NCBI RefSeq assembly: GCF_021190915.1
Contig: NZ_JAIOAP010000004.1
Span: forward strand, 1-64,000
Direction: 5' to 3'
Length of the DNA: 64,000 nt
Source of the DNA: Cohnella silvisoli
GTDB lineage: Bacteria; Bacillota; Bacilli; Paenibacillales; Paenibacillaceae
The position numbers and the translations under genes are program-made. This document shows, piece by piece, positions 32,936 through 43,900 of this stretch (position 1 is its first letter; each line of letters opens with the position of its first letter). The notes beneath the pieces are model-generated. The model did no database searches and was not told the origin of the DNA. It worked only from the letters and a program-made list of their open reading frames with translations.

Positions 32936-34291
32936 ATGAACCGAAAGTTACGGAAGATCGCTACGTTCGTCACGATGATTTGCCTGTTGGTTACGCTAGC
33001 TGCATGCGGCGGCAACAAAGACGCTAACGGCGGCAATTCACAGTCCGGTGGTAGCTCCGAATCCGTCGGAACGCCTACGGCTTCGGGTACTCCGGAGCCT
33101 ATGAAACTGAAAATCGTCGGGAACGGATCCAACTTCACAACCGGTTGGGAAGCCGTGATGGCGGACGCGAAAACGAAAGGCTTTGAAATAGAACTCGAGA
33201 AGCTTCCAGGCGGCAGCCAAGGTGACGATATCGTCAAGACGAGGCTGGCGACTAAGGAATTGCCCGATATTTTGCTAACCTATTCAGGCCAAGCGACGAT
33301 CGTAGGGAATGGGAACCCGGACGAGCTGTATGTAGATCTGACCAATCAGGCTTGGGTGAAAAATTTGAATCTCGATACATGGGGAAGCTCATTCGCCTAT
33401 CAGGGCAAGGTCGTGGGCGCTCCGTTCCAGGGTGCGCAGGTGATGGCGGTATTCTATAACAAGAAGGTATTTGAGAGCATGGGGCTAAAGCCGCCAACCA
33501 CGTACGACGAATTCCTGGCGGCGTGCGACGTCGTTGCCAAAGCGGGCAAGACACCCGTATTTTTGCCGGGCAAGGACCCGTGGACGCTTCAGTTCCCCAC
33601 GCTGTTATCCACGGCGAAGAAGGACTCCACCGAGATTACCGGCAAAATCAGCCAAAATCAAATGAAGTTTGCGGAATATGAGGATTTCAAGACGGGGCTG
33701 AACTTGCTGAAGGAAATCGTAGACAAAGGGTACGGAAGCAAGGATCCGTTCGCGCATGGCTATGACGATGCCGTGAAAGCGCTGGCCGACGGAGATGCCG
33801 CCATGTTCATGATGGGCGCATGGTTCATGACGGACGTCGTGAAGAAATATCCGGACAAGGTGAACGATATCGGCGCGTTCGCGATGCCGTTCCCGGACGG
33901 CAAAACGCCAACTGTAGCCGTCGCTCCATCGGTTGCCTTATATGTTATGAAAGGATCTGAAAATCAGGTTGCGGCAGAGAAATTCATCGAATATTTCGAG
34001 TCGATCGATACGCAAAATATTTTCTTTGGCGCGGAAGGCGGCATTCCGGAAATCACCGGTGTGAGTAAGCTGACCTTGACGCCGGCCGAGTTGGAAGCGA
34101 AGGAGATCGTGGACGCGGCCAATGGGTTCGTGAACTTCCAAGGATCTGTATTGAAATATCCAGGGGGCGATTTCCCGAGTTTAAGTGCGGACATCGTCGG
34201 AGGGAAGAAAACGCCGGAGAAAGTGCTGGAAGCGATGGATAAGGAGTTCGTCAAACAGGCGAAGTCCAAGAACGATCCGAATTTCAAATAG
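32936..34291 (+). CDS. Sugar ABC transporter substrate-binding lipoprotein
   Basis: A 451-residue family-1 extracellular solute-binding protein. The signal peptide ends in the lipobox LAAC, with Cys24 as the lipidated residue, and a Gly/Ser-rich linker follows to about 50. It should bind an oligosaccharide outside the membrane for the two downstream permeases. No ATPase gene is present; such importers usually share a common MsmX-type ATPase. GGGGG lies before ATG 32936. It is the first gene of the operon that continues with permeases, GH31, GH95 and the beta-helix protein. Confidence 0.94.
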   Translation: MNRKLRKIATFVTMICLLVTLAACGGNKDANGGNSQSGGSSESVGTPTASGTPEPMKLKIVGNGSNFTTGWEAVMADAKTKGFEIELEKLPGGSQGDDIVKTRLATKELPDILLTYSGQATIVGNGNPDELYVDLTNQAWVKNLNLDTWGSSFAYQGKVVGAPFQGAQVMAVFYNKKVFESMGLKPPTTYDEFLAACDVVAKAGKTPVFLPGKDPWTLQFPTLLSTAKKDSTEITGKISQNQMKFAEYEDFKTGLNLLKEIVDKGYGSKDPFAHGYDDAVKALADGDAAMFMMGAWFMTDVVKKYPDKVNDIGAFAMPFPDGKTPTVAVAPSVALYVMKGSENQVAAEKFIEYFESIDTQNIFFGAEGGIPEITGVSKLTLTPAELEAKEIVDAANGFVNFQGSVLKYPGGDFPSLSADIVGGKKTPEKVLEAMDKEFVKQAKSKNDPNFK

Positions 34292-34353
34292 TAACCATGG
34301 AGAAGAGAGGGCGGTACGTGCCCTCTCTTCACAACGAAAGAGGTGAATGTCGG

Positions 34354-35238
34354 ATGAGCAAATTGACCAGACAAAACTACCCATACTACCTGTTGCTGCC
34401 CGGCCTTCTCATTTTCTTCTGTTTTTTTGCTTATCCGTCGGTTAGCGGGTTTTATTATGCCTTCGTGAATTGGGACGGCATTCAAGTCAGAGGATTTACC
34501 GGATGGGACAACTTCCGCAATTTAATTGACCGTGACGACTTCGGCCTGGTGTTCTACAATACGTTTTTGTTTACAGCCGTCACGACCTTTTTCAAAATCG
34601 CGCTCGGTTTGCTGCTCGCGGTTTTGGCCAATATGACGCTGCGATTTTCCAAACTGCTGAGGTCCGTATTGTTCTTACCTGTTATCCTCAGTTACGTGGC
34701 CGTCGGTTTGGTGTTCTCGGCGATCTTTGAACCCGATCGCGGCCTGTTGAATCAGTTGCTCACGTGGGTGGGAATGGGTGGATGGACGCAATCTTGGTTG
34801 ACGAACGAGCATCTCGTCATGTTTTCCATCTCGGCCGCCGAGATTTGGAAGACGGCGGGTTTTTGCATGATGCTGTTTTTGGCGGGGCTGCAAACGATCC
34901 CGAAGGATTGGTACGAAGCGGCCCAAATGGACGGTGCCGGCGCCGGCGCGAGATTCCGCTATATTACGCTGCCCGCGCTTCGGCCGGTTATCCAGATCAA
35001 CGTGATTCTAACGTTAATCAGCGGACTGAAAGTGTTCGATCTCGTCTACACGATGACGGGAGGGGGGCCGTCCGGCGCGTCGGAGGTCATCTCCACGGTC
35101 GTCTATGATTCTTTCTCCAAAGGATACTACGGCGAAGGCACGGCTGCCAATTTGCTCTTGTTCGTGCTGATTTTAGTCGTAGTCATCTTCACGCACAAGT
35201 TGATTACGAAAAATGACAAGGAGACCAGCCATGCTTAA
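34354..35238 (+). CDS. Sugar ABC transporter permease (MalF/LacF type)
   Basis: A 294-residue inner-membrane permease with six predicted helices. The cytoplasmic coupling motif EAAQMDGAGAGARFRYITLP is near 195-215, and the family GGGPSGASEVIS segment near 245. It pairs with the downstream MalG-type permease. ATG 34354 has AAGAGGTG about eight bases upstream; a longer frame from 34297 has no site. Its stop overlaps the next start by eight bases. Confidence 0.94.
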   Translation: MSKLTRQNYPYYLLLPGLLIFFCFFAYPSVSGFYYAFVNWDGIQVRGFTGWDNFRNLIDRDDFGLVFYNTFLFTAVTTFFKIALGLLLAVLANMTLRFSKLLRSVLFLPVILSYVAVGLVFSAIFEPDRGLLNQLLTWVGMGGWTQSWLTNEHLVMFSISAAEIWKTAGFCMMLFLAGLQTIPKDWYEAAQMDGAGAGARFRYITLPALRPVIQINVILTLISGLKVFDLVYTMTGGGPSGASEVISTVVYDSFSKGYYGEGTAANLLLFVLILVVVIFTHKLITKNDKETSHA

Positions 35239-36058
35239 AAAACGAAAAAGCAACCGGGCAGGCTGGGAACTCCTCATCTTGGCCATTTGTTTCGTCGTGT
35301 TTCTTCCTACTTTCATGGTGGTCGTCAATTCGTTCAAGGACGCCGCCGGCGCCGCGGACATGTCCCTTTCCTTGCCGGGGGTTTGGCACATCGCCGACAA
35401 TTACGCGACCGTCTATCGGGAAGCGAATATTCCCCGAGCCTATTGGAACACATCGGTCGTCACCGTGCTGAGCGTGATCGGGATCGTCCTGCTTTGCAGC
35501 ACTTCCGCTTACGTTATCCAACGCAGAGACGACCCGATCATCCGCACGCTGAGATACATTCTGTTGGCCGGCATGATCTTACCGTTAACGATCATCCCGA
35601 CGTTTATTTTCTTTCACAAAATCCATCTCACCGGAAATTACTGGGGGGTTATCCTGCTCTATATCGCTTCTTCTTACCCTTTCATCTCCTATGTGTACAG
35701 CGGTTTTTTCGATGGCATCTCGAAGGATATTGACGAGGCGGCGGCCATGGACGGGGCCAAAGGGGCGGGGCTTTTTTTTCGCGTTATCTTCCCGCTGCTC
35801 ATGCCCATTAATGCGACGGCCATCATCATTAGCTTCATGAGCTTCTGGAACGATTTCGGCATAGCGATTTATTTCCTGAGTTCGCCGAAGCTGCAGACGC
35901 TCGGCCTGACCGTCTATTTTTTCTTCGGTATCCATACCAGCGACTGGAATTACGTCTTTGCCGACTTAGTGCTCATTTCTTTGCCCGTCATCGCATTATA
36001 TGTCGTGCTGCAGCGGTATATTGTGGCGGGACTGACTTCAGGCGCTGTCAAGAGTTAA
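35231..36058 (+). CDS. Sugar ABC transporter permease (MalG type)
   Basis: A 275-residue permease with six helices. The coupling loop is DEAAAMDGAKGAGLFFRVIF (~175-195). It closes the transport unit with the upstream permease and binding protein. ATG 35231 follows AAGGAG by seven bases; the alternative upstream start at 35213 lies deeper in the previous gene. Only 25 bases separate it from the GH31 gene, so imported oligosaccharide and hydrolase synthesis are coupled. Confidence 0.94.
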   Translation: MLKKRKSNRAGWELLILAICFVVFLPTFMVVVNSFKDAAGAADMSLSLPGVWHIADNYATVYREANIPRAYWNTSVVTVLSVIGIVLLCSTSAYVIQRRDDPIIRTLRYILLAGMILPLTIIPTFIFFHKIHLTGNYWGVILLYIASSYPFISYVYSGFFDGISKDIDEAAAMDGAKGAGLFFRVIFPLLMPINATAIIISFMSFWNDFGIAIYFLSSPKLQTLGLTVYFFFGIHTSDWNYVFADLVLISLPVIALYVVLQRYIVAGLTSGAVKS

Positions 36059-36083
36059 AGGGAAAGGAGAGGAAATCGGGACC

Positions 36084-38549
36084 ATGAAACTAACGGACTG
36101 GGAGAAACGAGAGGACGCCCTTTATCTCGAAACGGAGTCGGGGATTGCGAAGCTGACTCCGGTTTCCAATCGGATCATACGCGTCGTCTTTACGCAAGAT
36201 CGGGAGTTTAGCTCCAAGGAGAGTCTTGTCGTCCTTCCGCAAGCCGAGGAGTCGGTGCGGTGGGAAGTCCGGGAGGATACGGAGCGGCTTGTCCTGCGGA
36301 CGCCTGTGCTGCAAATCGAGATCCGGAAAGAGACTTGCGCGATCACGTATTTGGACGGCAACGGGCGATTGCTGACAAAGGAGCCCGAGCGGGGAGGCAA
36401 GACGCACGTGCCGATCGAAGTCGAAAAAACCGTATACGACGGTAACGTAACGATCAAGACGGGACAGGGCGCCGACGGGGTACGAGCGCGGGTCGAAGGC
36501 TCCCGCAAAACGGTCGACCGGCGCGCTTATCATACGAAGCTGGAATTCGAATGGCAGCAGGATGAAGCACTGTACGGATTGGGCTCTCATGAGGAAGGCG
36601 TCATGAATTTGCGCGGAAGCCATCAATATTTGTATCAGCAGAACATGAAGGCAGTCGTGCCGATGATCGTATCCACCCGGGGTTACGCCGTTCTGTGGGA
36701 CAGCTGTTCCTGCATGATTTTTCGCGACGATATGCACGGATCCTACCTGTGGACCGATGCGGACGATGAGATGGACTTCTATTTTATATACGGGCCTGAA
36801 TTCGACGAACTCGTCGGCGGGTACCGGAAACTGACGGGCGCCGCTCCGATGCTGCCGAAGTGGGCGTTCGGCTATGCCCAATCGAAGGAACGGTACAAAT
36901 CGCAGGAGGAACTGCTCGATATTCTGCGAGAGTATCGCGAGCGCAAGCTCCCGCTTGACCTGCTCATTCTGGATTGGCAATCCTGGCCGGGCGACTGGTG
37001 GGGGCAAAAATCGCTTGATCCCGAACGCTTTCCCGACCCCGCCGGCATGATGCGGAGCATCCATGAGGAGGGAGCCCGACTCATGGTCTCGATCTGGCCG
37101 ATTATGAACAATAACGGTCCCAACCAGCAGGAGATGAGGAATCGCGGCTTTCTGCTCGGCAATCAGGCCAATTACGATCCTTTCCAACCCGAGGCGAGGC
37201 GTCTCTATTGGGATCAAGCCAACGATGGATTATTCAAGTATGGCATCGATGCCTGGTGGTGCGACTGCACCGAGCCGTTCGAGGCGGATTGGAAGGGGGC
37301 GGTCAAGCCCGAACCGGAACAACGGCTGTCCATTAACGTGAACGAGTTCAAAAGTTATTTGGATCCGGAATTCATCAACGCCTACTCGCTGCTTCATTCC
37401 CGCGGCATATACGAAGGCCAGCGGGAAACCGGCGATGAGAAGCGGGTCGTGAATCTGACAAGATCCGCCTATGCCGGACAACAGCGTTATGGAGCCATCA
37501 CTTGGTCGGGCGACACGGCGGCGTCTTGGACGACCTTGCGCAACCAGATTCCCGCGGGTCTGCATTTCTGCGCGACGGGAGTTCCGTACTGGACGATGGA
37601 CATCGGGGCGTTCTTCGTCGGGAGAAAACCCGAAATGTGGTTCTGGAACGGGGATTACGACCGGGGCTGCGAGGACGACGGATACCGGGAACTGTACGTC
37701 CGCTGGTTCCAGTTGGGTGCCTTTCTTCCGATGTTCCGTTCCCACGGGACCGACACGCCGCGAGAGGTGTGGAGATTCGGCGAACCCGGCACCGTATTCT
37801 ACGATACGTTGGCGAAGTTTTTGCGGCTTCGATACCGCCTGATGCCGTACATTTATTCGCTGGCCGGCTCGGTGACGCACGAGCACTATACGATGCTTCG
37901 AATGCTGGCTTTCGACTTCAGGGAAGACATTCGCGCGCACGATATCGGCGACCAATTTATGTTCGGCCCCGCATTTATGGTGAATCCGGTGACAGAACCG
38001 ATGTACGACGGCAGCCGTTCACGCAAGCCGGAGGGCGTATCGCGGACACGCCAGGTATACTTGCCGGCGGGGACGGACTGGTACGACTTCTGGACGGGAA
38101 AGCGGCTGGAAGGAGGCCAGGAAATCGAAGCGGAGGCTCCGTTGGAAATCATACCGCTGTTCGTTCGCGCCGGATCGATCGTGCCGATGGGGCCGGTCGT
38201 GCAGAATACCGACGAGCTCGGCTCGCAGCCCTATGAAATCCGTATTTATCCCGGACGAGACGGGAGCTTCGGGCTGTATGAGGACGAAGGCGACAACTAC
38301 AATTACGAGAAAGGCGACTACGCCTGGATTCAGATGGAGTGGCTGGACAAGGAGCGTACCTTCAGAATCGGAAGAAGAAACGGGGCTTTCCCCGGCCTCG
38401 TGAGAGAGCGTCGAATGAACCTGATCCTGGTCGGGACCGAATCCGCACAAGGCAACGGGGAAGCGGAGACCAACGTTTTCGATTGCACGGTGACGTACTC
38501 GGGAGAAGCCGTTGTCATTTCGTTCGACTCGGGAGGAGCAACGCTATGA
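36084..38549 (+). CDS. GH31 alpha-xylosidase/alpha-glucosidase
   Basis: An 821-residue cytoplasmic GH31 enzyme without a signal peptide. The nucleophile region is AWWCDCTEP (~390), and the acid/base region is GAITWSGDTAASW (~472). An N-terminal beta-sandwich, the catalytic barrel and C-terminal beta-domains follow the usual order. TRSAYAGQQRYG and the WSGDTAASW wording look more like alpha-xylosidases than maltases, but this is a guess from family memory. It should remove non-reducing alpha-xylose or glucose from imported oligosaccharides. The stop overlaps the GH95 start (ATGA). Confidence 0.92.
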   Translation: MKLTDWEKREDALYLETESGIAKLTPVSNRIIRVVFTQDREFSSKESLVVLPQAEESVRWEVREDTERLVLRTPVLQIEIRKETCAITYLDGNGRLLTKEPERGGKTHVPIEVEKTVYDGNVTIKTGQGADGVRARVEGSRKTVDRRAYHTKLEFEWQQDEALYGLGSHEEGVMNLRGSHQYLYQQNMKAVVPMIVSTRGYAVLWDSCSCMIFRDDMHGSYLWTDADDEMDFYFIYGPEFDELVGGYRKLTGAAPMLPKWAFGYAQSKERYKSQEELLDILREYRERKLPLDLLILDWQSWPGDWWGQKSLDPERFPDPAGMMRSIHEEGARLMVSIWPIMNNNGPNQQEMRNRGFLLGNQANYDPFQPEARRLYWDQANDGLFKYGIDAWWCDCTEPFEADWKGAVKPEPEQRLSINVNEFKSYLDPEFINAYSLLHSRGIYEGQRETGDEKRVVNLTRSAYAGQQRYGAITWSGDTAASWTTLRNQIPAGLHFCATGVPYWTMDIGAFFVGRKPEMWFWNGDYDRGCEDDGYRELYVRWFQLGAFLPMFRSHGTDTPREVWRFGEPGTVFYDTLAKFLRLRYRLMPYIYSLAGSVTHEHYTMLRMLAFDFREDIRAHDIGDQFMFGPAFMVNPVTEPMYDGSRSRKPEGVSRTRQVYLPAGTDWYDFWTGKRLEGGQEIEAEAPLEIIPLFVRAGSIVPMGPVVQNTDELGSQPYEIRIYPGRDGSFGLYEDEGDNYNYEKGDYAWIQMEWLDKERTFRIGRRNGAFPGLVRERRMNLILVGTESAQGNGEAETNVFDCTVTYSGEAVVISFDSGGATL

Positions 38550-40936
38550 CGGCCGCGGGCAACGAGTTGAAGCTGTGGTACGAGCAGCCGGGTAGGAGAT
38601 GGGCAGGCGGATTGCCCTTGGGGAACGGGCGATTGGGCGCCATGGTTTATGGCGGTCCTGAGGAAGAAATTTTGGCTTTAAACGAGGATACATTATGGTC
38701 AGGCTACCCGAAAAAGGCGCACAACGACCAGGCGCTGAATGATTTGGAGCCTGTCCGGCAGCGTTTGTTCGCGGGCCGTTATAAGGATGCCCAGCAATTG
38801 GTCGAAGACAACATGCTAGGATTTTGGCAGGAATCTTATTTGCCGTTGGCCGATTTGTCTGTTTCACTGGAAGCACTTCCTCATGTTTCTGATTATCGGA
38901 GAGAGCTGGATTTGCGCACGGCGATCGCTTCCTCCCATTACACAAGCGCCGATGGCGTACGGATTGAGCGGGAGTGTTTTGTTTCTCATCCCGATCAGGT
39001 TCTCATATACCGTATAGTTGCGTCCCGGCAGGGTAGCTTGAATGTGAGAATAAAATTGACAAGCCAGCTGCTCAACCAGATTCAAACGGAAAACGGCGAG
39101 CTACGCCTGAAGGGAGAAAGTCCTTCGCACGTTGTGCCCCATTACGTTCCAAGCAAAGATCCGATCCGTTACTCGCAGGCCGGAGATCGTCGGGGGATGG
39201 CTTTCGGTGCGGTAGTGAAGGTATTGCGGGACGGGGGAAAGCTTCATCATGATGGAGAGGGCATACGGGTTACGGAGGCGAGCTCGGTTACGCTTCTTCT
39301 CTCGACGGCGACGGGCTACAACGGGTATGAAACAGCCCCTTCCCGTGACGGCGAGCAGTGCCTGGCGCAATGCCGCAAGCGAATCCGCAATGCGGCGTCC
39401 AGACCGTTCGAACAACTGCTTCGCTCCCATCTGCGGGATTACCGTTCTTTGTTCGACCGCGTCGAGTTGAAATTGGGTTCCGGGAGCGAGCCCGGCATTC
39501 CGACCGATGAACGGCTGCGCAGGGCGTCCAGCGGCAGCGCAGACCCGGCATTAGAGGTTCTGCTGTACCAGTTCGGGCGATATTTGCTCATTTCCAGCTC
39601 ACGACCGGGTACTCAGCCCGCCAACCTGCAAGGAATTTGGAACGACCGAGTCCGTCCCTATTGGAGCAGCAATTGGACGACGAATATTAACGTTCAAATG
39701 AACTATTGGCTGTCGGAAAGCGCGAACCTGGCCGAGTGCCATGAGCCGCTGCTTCGGCTGATCGAGGAGATTAGCCTGACAGGGAAGGATACAGCCCGCA
39801 TCCATTACGGCTGCAGCGGATGGGTCGCCCATCACAATGTCGATCTGTGGCGAACGACGACGCCGGCGGCGGGGCTTGGGGAGCACTGGGCCTGCTGCTC
39901 TTTCTGGCCGATGGGGGGCGTGTGGCTGAGCCAGCATCTATGGGAGCATTATGCGTTCGGCCTGGACAAAAGCTATTTGGCCGAGCGAGCCTATCCGGTC
40001 ATGCGGGAAGCGGCGATGTTCTGTCTGGACTGGCTGGTCCGGTCGCCCGATGGATACTGGGTGACCGCTCCGTCCACGTCTCCGGAAAATTCGTATTTGA
40101 ACGACGAAGGTGCACGAACGACCGTCAGCATCGCCACGACGGCCGATATGTCGATGATTTGGGAGCTGTTCGCTAATTGCATTGCGGCAAGCAAGGAACT
40201 GGATAAGGACGAGACGTTCCGAGCTACGCTGGAGGAAGTTCAAGCGCAGCTGTACCCCTTTCGCATCGGCAAGCATGGGCAGCTGCGCGAGTGGTTCGAC
40301 GACCCGGAGGAGTTCGAAATCGGGCATCGTCATTTTTCGCATCTGTTCGGCCTATACCCGGGAACAAGGATTTGTCCGGACGAGCAACCCGAACTGGCGG
40401 CAGCGAGCCGAATCAGCCTGCAAAGACGGTTAACCGGAGACTCCGAGCCGATCGGCTGGATTCTTGCCTGGCTTGTCTCCCTCTACGCGCGATTGGGAAT
40501 GGCCCGGGAGGCCCACGAAGCCGTGCTGCAATTTGTGAGAAATTCGGCATACGAGACCTTGCTCAGCTGTCACTCTCCGCTTAGCCAGGAAGAGGAGGCG
40601 GTATTCCAGATCGACGGGAATTTCGGCATGACGGCAGGGATCAATGAAATGCTGCTTCAAAGCCAATCCGGCGTCATTCACCTGCTGCCCGCTTTGCCCG
40701 AAGCGTGGCCTGACGGTAGCGTAACCGGATTGCGGGCAAGAGGAGGTGCAGAGATCGGCATGCGCTGGGAGGGGGGCAAGCTGCTGGAATACGTGATCCG
40801 ATCCTCCATCGACGGCACGGTCACAGTCCGCTATGAAAGCGCAATCCGTACCGTTCGGCTTAAGGCCAATCAACGGCATACCTTTAAGGGAAGCGAGTTT
40901 GAAAAGGGAGAGACTGAATCATCTTGTTGCTTGTAA
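38546..40936 (+). CDS. GH95 alpha-L-fucosidase/galactosidase
   Basis: A 796-residue GH95 enzyme, starting LKLWYEQPGRRWAGGLPLGN. Family catalytic elements are present: Asn pair in TNINVQMNYW (~380), Glu in TSPENSY (~512) and Asp in QIDGNFGMTAG (~688). It inverts terminal alpha-1,2-L-fucose or L-galactose. No signal peptide, so it acts on imported oligosaccharides. Start ATG 38546 overlaps the GH31 stop, indicating translational coupling; a longer frame from 38339 lies inside GH31 and is rejected. With GH31 it fits xyloglucan or rhamnogalacturonan side-chain breakdown. Confidence 0.93.
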   Translation: MTAAGNELKLWYEQPGRRWAGGLPLGNGRLGAMVYGGPEEEILALNEDTLWSGYPKKAHNDQALNDLEPVRQRLFAGRYKDAQQLVEDNMLGFWQESYLPLADLSVSLEALPHVSDYRRELDLRTAIASSHYTSADGVRIERECFVSHPDQVLIYRIVASRQGSLNVRIKLTSQLLNQIQTENGELRLKGESPSHVVPHYVPSKDPIRYSQAGDRRGMAFGAVVKVLRDGGKLHHDGEGIRVTEASSVTLLLSTATGYNGYETAPSRDGEQCLAQCRKRIRNAASRPFEQLLRSHLRDYRSLFDRVELKLGSGSEPGIPTDERLRRASSGSADPALEVLLYQFGRYLLISSSRPGTQPANLQGIWNDRVRPYWSSNWTTNINVQMNYWLSESANLAECHEPLLRLIEEISLTGKDTARIHYGCSGWVAHHNVDLWRTTTPAAGLGEHWACCSFWPMGGVWLSQHLWEHYAFGLDKSYLAERAYPVMREAAMFCLDWLVRSPDGYWVTAPSTSPENSYLNDEGARTTVSIATTADMSMIWELFANCIAASKELDKDETFRATLEEVQAQLYPFRIGKHGQLREWFDDPEEFEIGHRHFSHLFGLYPGTRICPDEQPELAAASRISLQRRLTGDSEPIGWILAWLVSLYARLGMAREAHEAVLQFVRNSAYETLLSCHSPLSQEEEAVFQIDGNFGMTAGINEMLLQSQSGVIHLLPALPEAWPDGSVTGLRARGGAEIGMRWEGGKLLEYVIRSSIDGTVTVRYESAIRTVRLKANQRHTFKGSEFEKGETESSCCL

Positions 40937-40960
40937 AAATGAAAATCGGGAGGCAAACAA

Positions 40961-43900
40961 ATGAAACGGTTCGTCATGGTGACCATACTCAGTCTGTTGG
41001 TTTGTTCAATCGCTCCGTTCCTGCCGACTACTGAAGTATCAGCCGCTGTTCAAGCCACTTATTACGTATCTCCGAATGGAAGCGATACTAACCCGGGCAC
41101 GCTGGCTGCGCCTTTCCGCACGTTGGAGAAAGCTCGCCAAGCTGTACGTACAGTGAACGGAAATATGACGGGCGACATCATCGTCTATTTTCGAGGGGGG
41201 CAATATCCTTTTACGGGTCCCGTGAATTTCGATCAGGCGGATTCGGGCACGAACGGCTACAATGTTTATTACCAGGCGTATCCGGGCGAAGTCCCGGTCT
41301 TTAACGGAGGAACCAAGGTCACGGGGTGGACGCAAACGTCCGGCAACATCTATCAAGCGACGCTGACCCGGAGCGCCAAACTGAGGACGTTGTACGTCAA
41401 CGGCAAACGGGCCGTCATGGCCCGGGGTCCGGTCATTGCGCCGCAAGGCGGTGACGGGACTTATACGATCAGCGGCACCGAGAGCTGGGCGCTTAGCGCC
41501 GGCTCGACCTACTCGGGCATTAAATTCAACGCGTCCGATTTGGGGAGCTATGCCAGACCTTCGGATGTCGAGCTCGTGAACCAGGTCGGCTTTTCCTTCC
41601 ATGTCGTCGGCTTGTCCGATTTAACGACAAGCGGCTCCTACCGGATAGCGAAGCTGCAAATGCCAATGGGAGCGATCGCGTTATCGGAGCCGCAAGGTTG
41701 GGGAATGGCGTTTTATCAATACAACAACAATCCCGCCAATCATTTTTACGTGCAAAACGCTTACGAGCTGCTCGATCAGCCGGGGGAATTTTATTTTAAC
41801 CGGAATACGAATACGCTTTACTACTATAAGAGAAGCAATGAAGACATGAGCAAGGCCGAGGTGTACGCGCCGACCTCCGAAGGCATGATCCGGATCGGCG
41901 GAACTTCTCGGTCGAACCGGGTGCACCATATTGTGTTCCAAGGAATCACGTTCGCGAACGATCATTGGTCCCTCATGAACGTGGCCGGCTCGGTCGGGGC
42001 GACGACCGTCCAAGCGAACGCGTTGTACAACAAGTACGTATCCGACGGCAATTGGCATAGTGTCACGTACCGGAATACCGATGTGATGCCCGCGACTGTC
42101 GAAGTTGCCAGTGCGAGCGACATTCAATTCGTTCGCAACGTGTTTGAGCATCTGGGTGCGGGAGCGATTACGTTCGGCAACGATACGGTGAATTCTTCTA
42201 TCGTCGGCAACCGGTTTTCCGATATTAGCGGCTCGGCCATTACGGTGGGAGACCCGCTGAATACGTATATCGGAGACGGCGATTTCGCCGCAAATCAGGA
42301 GGGCGCTCCAACGAATATTTCCGTGCAGAACAATTACGTGATTAACGCAAGCGCGGAGTTTCTGCAGACGGTACCGGTTACGATTATATACACGGTCAAT
42401 CTGAACCTGGCCAACAATTTGATCGTAAACTCCCCTTATACTGCGATAAGCTTGGGATGGGGATGGAATAATTTCGCGGGGTACGAGGCAGGCGTAACGC
42501 CGACCGATGTCGCGTCGGGCAATACGATTCAAAATAACCGCATTCTCTCGTCGATGAAGCTCTTGCACGATGGCGCAGCCATCTATACGGTAGGCAAACA
42601 AACCGGCACGAGAATTACCGGCAATTATATGTATGATATAGGCGGCGTATCTTACGGCAACGGGATTTATACCGATCAAGCTTCCTCGGAGATGGAAATC
42701 GATCATAACGTGGCGGAAAATTTCAACGGCGTATGGTGGTTCGTATGGGGGACCTACGCTTACGTCAGCCAGTTGAACGTGCATGACAATTACGTCGACT
42801 ACGCCACGGGGAACGAAGGATCGTACGCGACGAGCACGACGCGAACGAACAACGTCGCGGAGCCGTCGGCGCCGCCAGTGTCGTCATGGTCGTCCGGCGC
42901 GCAAGCCATTATTAATGGCGCGGGACTGCAATCGGCCTATCGCGACATCGCGTCGGCGAACGGTACCGTGTTCGAAGCGGAGGACGGCGTCAAATTCGGC
43001 CGGGCCGCCGTATACGACGACACGGCCGCCATCAACGGCCAGGGCGTGCAAAATCTCGATTTGAACGGGGACGCTCTGCAGTTCAATAACGTGCCTGCCG
43101 GCACGCAGCTGACGCTTAAGTACGCAACACCGAATACAGGCAATTACAGCTTATACGTCAACGGTGTCAAAACTTCCGTCAGCATCGCCTCGACCGGGAG
43201 CTGGAACACTTACGGCGTCAAAATCGTTCCGGTCAACATTCCGGAGGGGGCAAGCGTCAAACTCCAGCATGACACCGGAGATATCGGCATCAATCTCGAT
43301 CAAATCGCCGTGAGCTACGGGCATACGGTTCTCGAAGCGGAGTGGGGGAGCATGTCGGGCCGGGCGTCCGCCTACGGCGATCCGGCCGCTTCCGGAGGTC
43401 AGGGCGTGCAGTATCTCGATTTGAACGGGGACGCTCTGCAGTTCAATAACGTGCCAGCCGGCACCCAACTGACTCTCAGGTATGCAACACCGAATACAGG
43501 CAATTACAGCTTATACGTTAACGGTATCAAGACAAGCGCCGCGATCCCGCCCACCGGAAGCTGGTTAGGGTACGGGACGGTAACGATCCCGATGGGTATT
43601 CCGGCCGGCGCCACCTTGAGGCTCCAGCATGATACAGGGGATATCGGCATCAATCTCGATCAAATCGTCGTGAGCAATGGTAGCACGGTTCTCGAAGCGG
43701 AGTCGGGGAGTCTGTCGGGGCGTGCGTCCGTTTACAGCGATGCGGCCGCTTCCGGAGGTCAAGGCGTGCAGAATCTCGATTTGAACGGGGATGCTCTGCA
43801 GTTCAATAACGTGCCAGCCGGCACGCAACTGACGCTCAGGTATGCAACGCCGAATACAGGCAATTACAGCTTATACATCAACGGTGTCAAGATAAGCATC

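Noticed and set aside
38339..38545. Extended start for the GH95 enzyme
   Set aside because: It would overlap 200 bases of the GH31 gene in another frame; the ATGA overlap at 38546 gives the family N-terminus.
41681..42784. A 367-residue frame opposite the beta-helix gene
   Set aside because: Shadow of a GC-rich real gene; no start signal and a low-complexity, Arg/Ile-rich translation.
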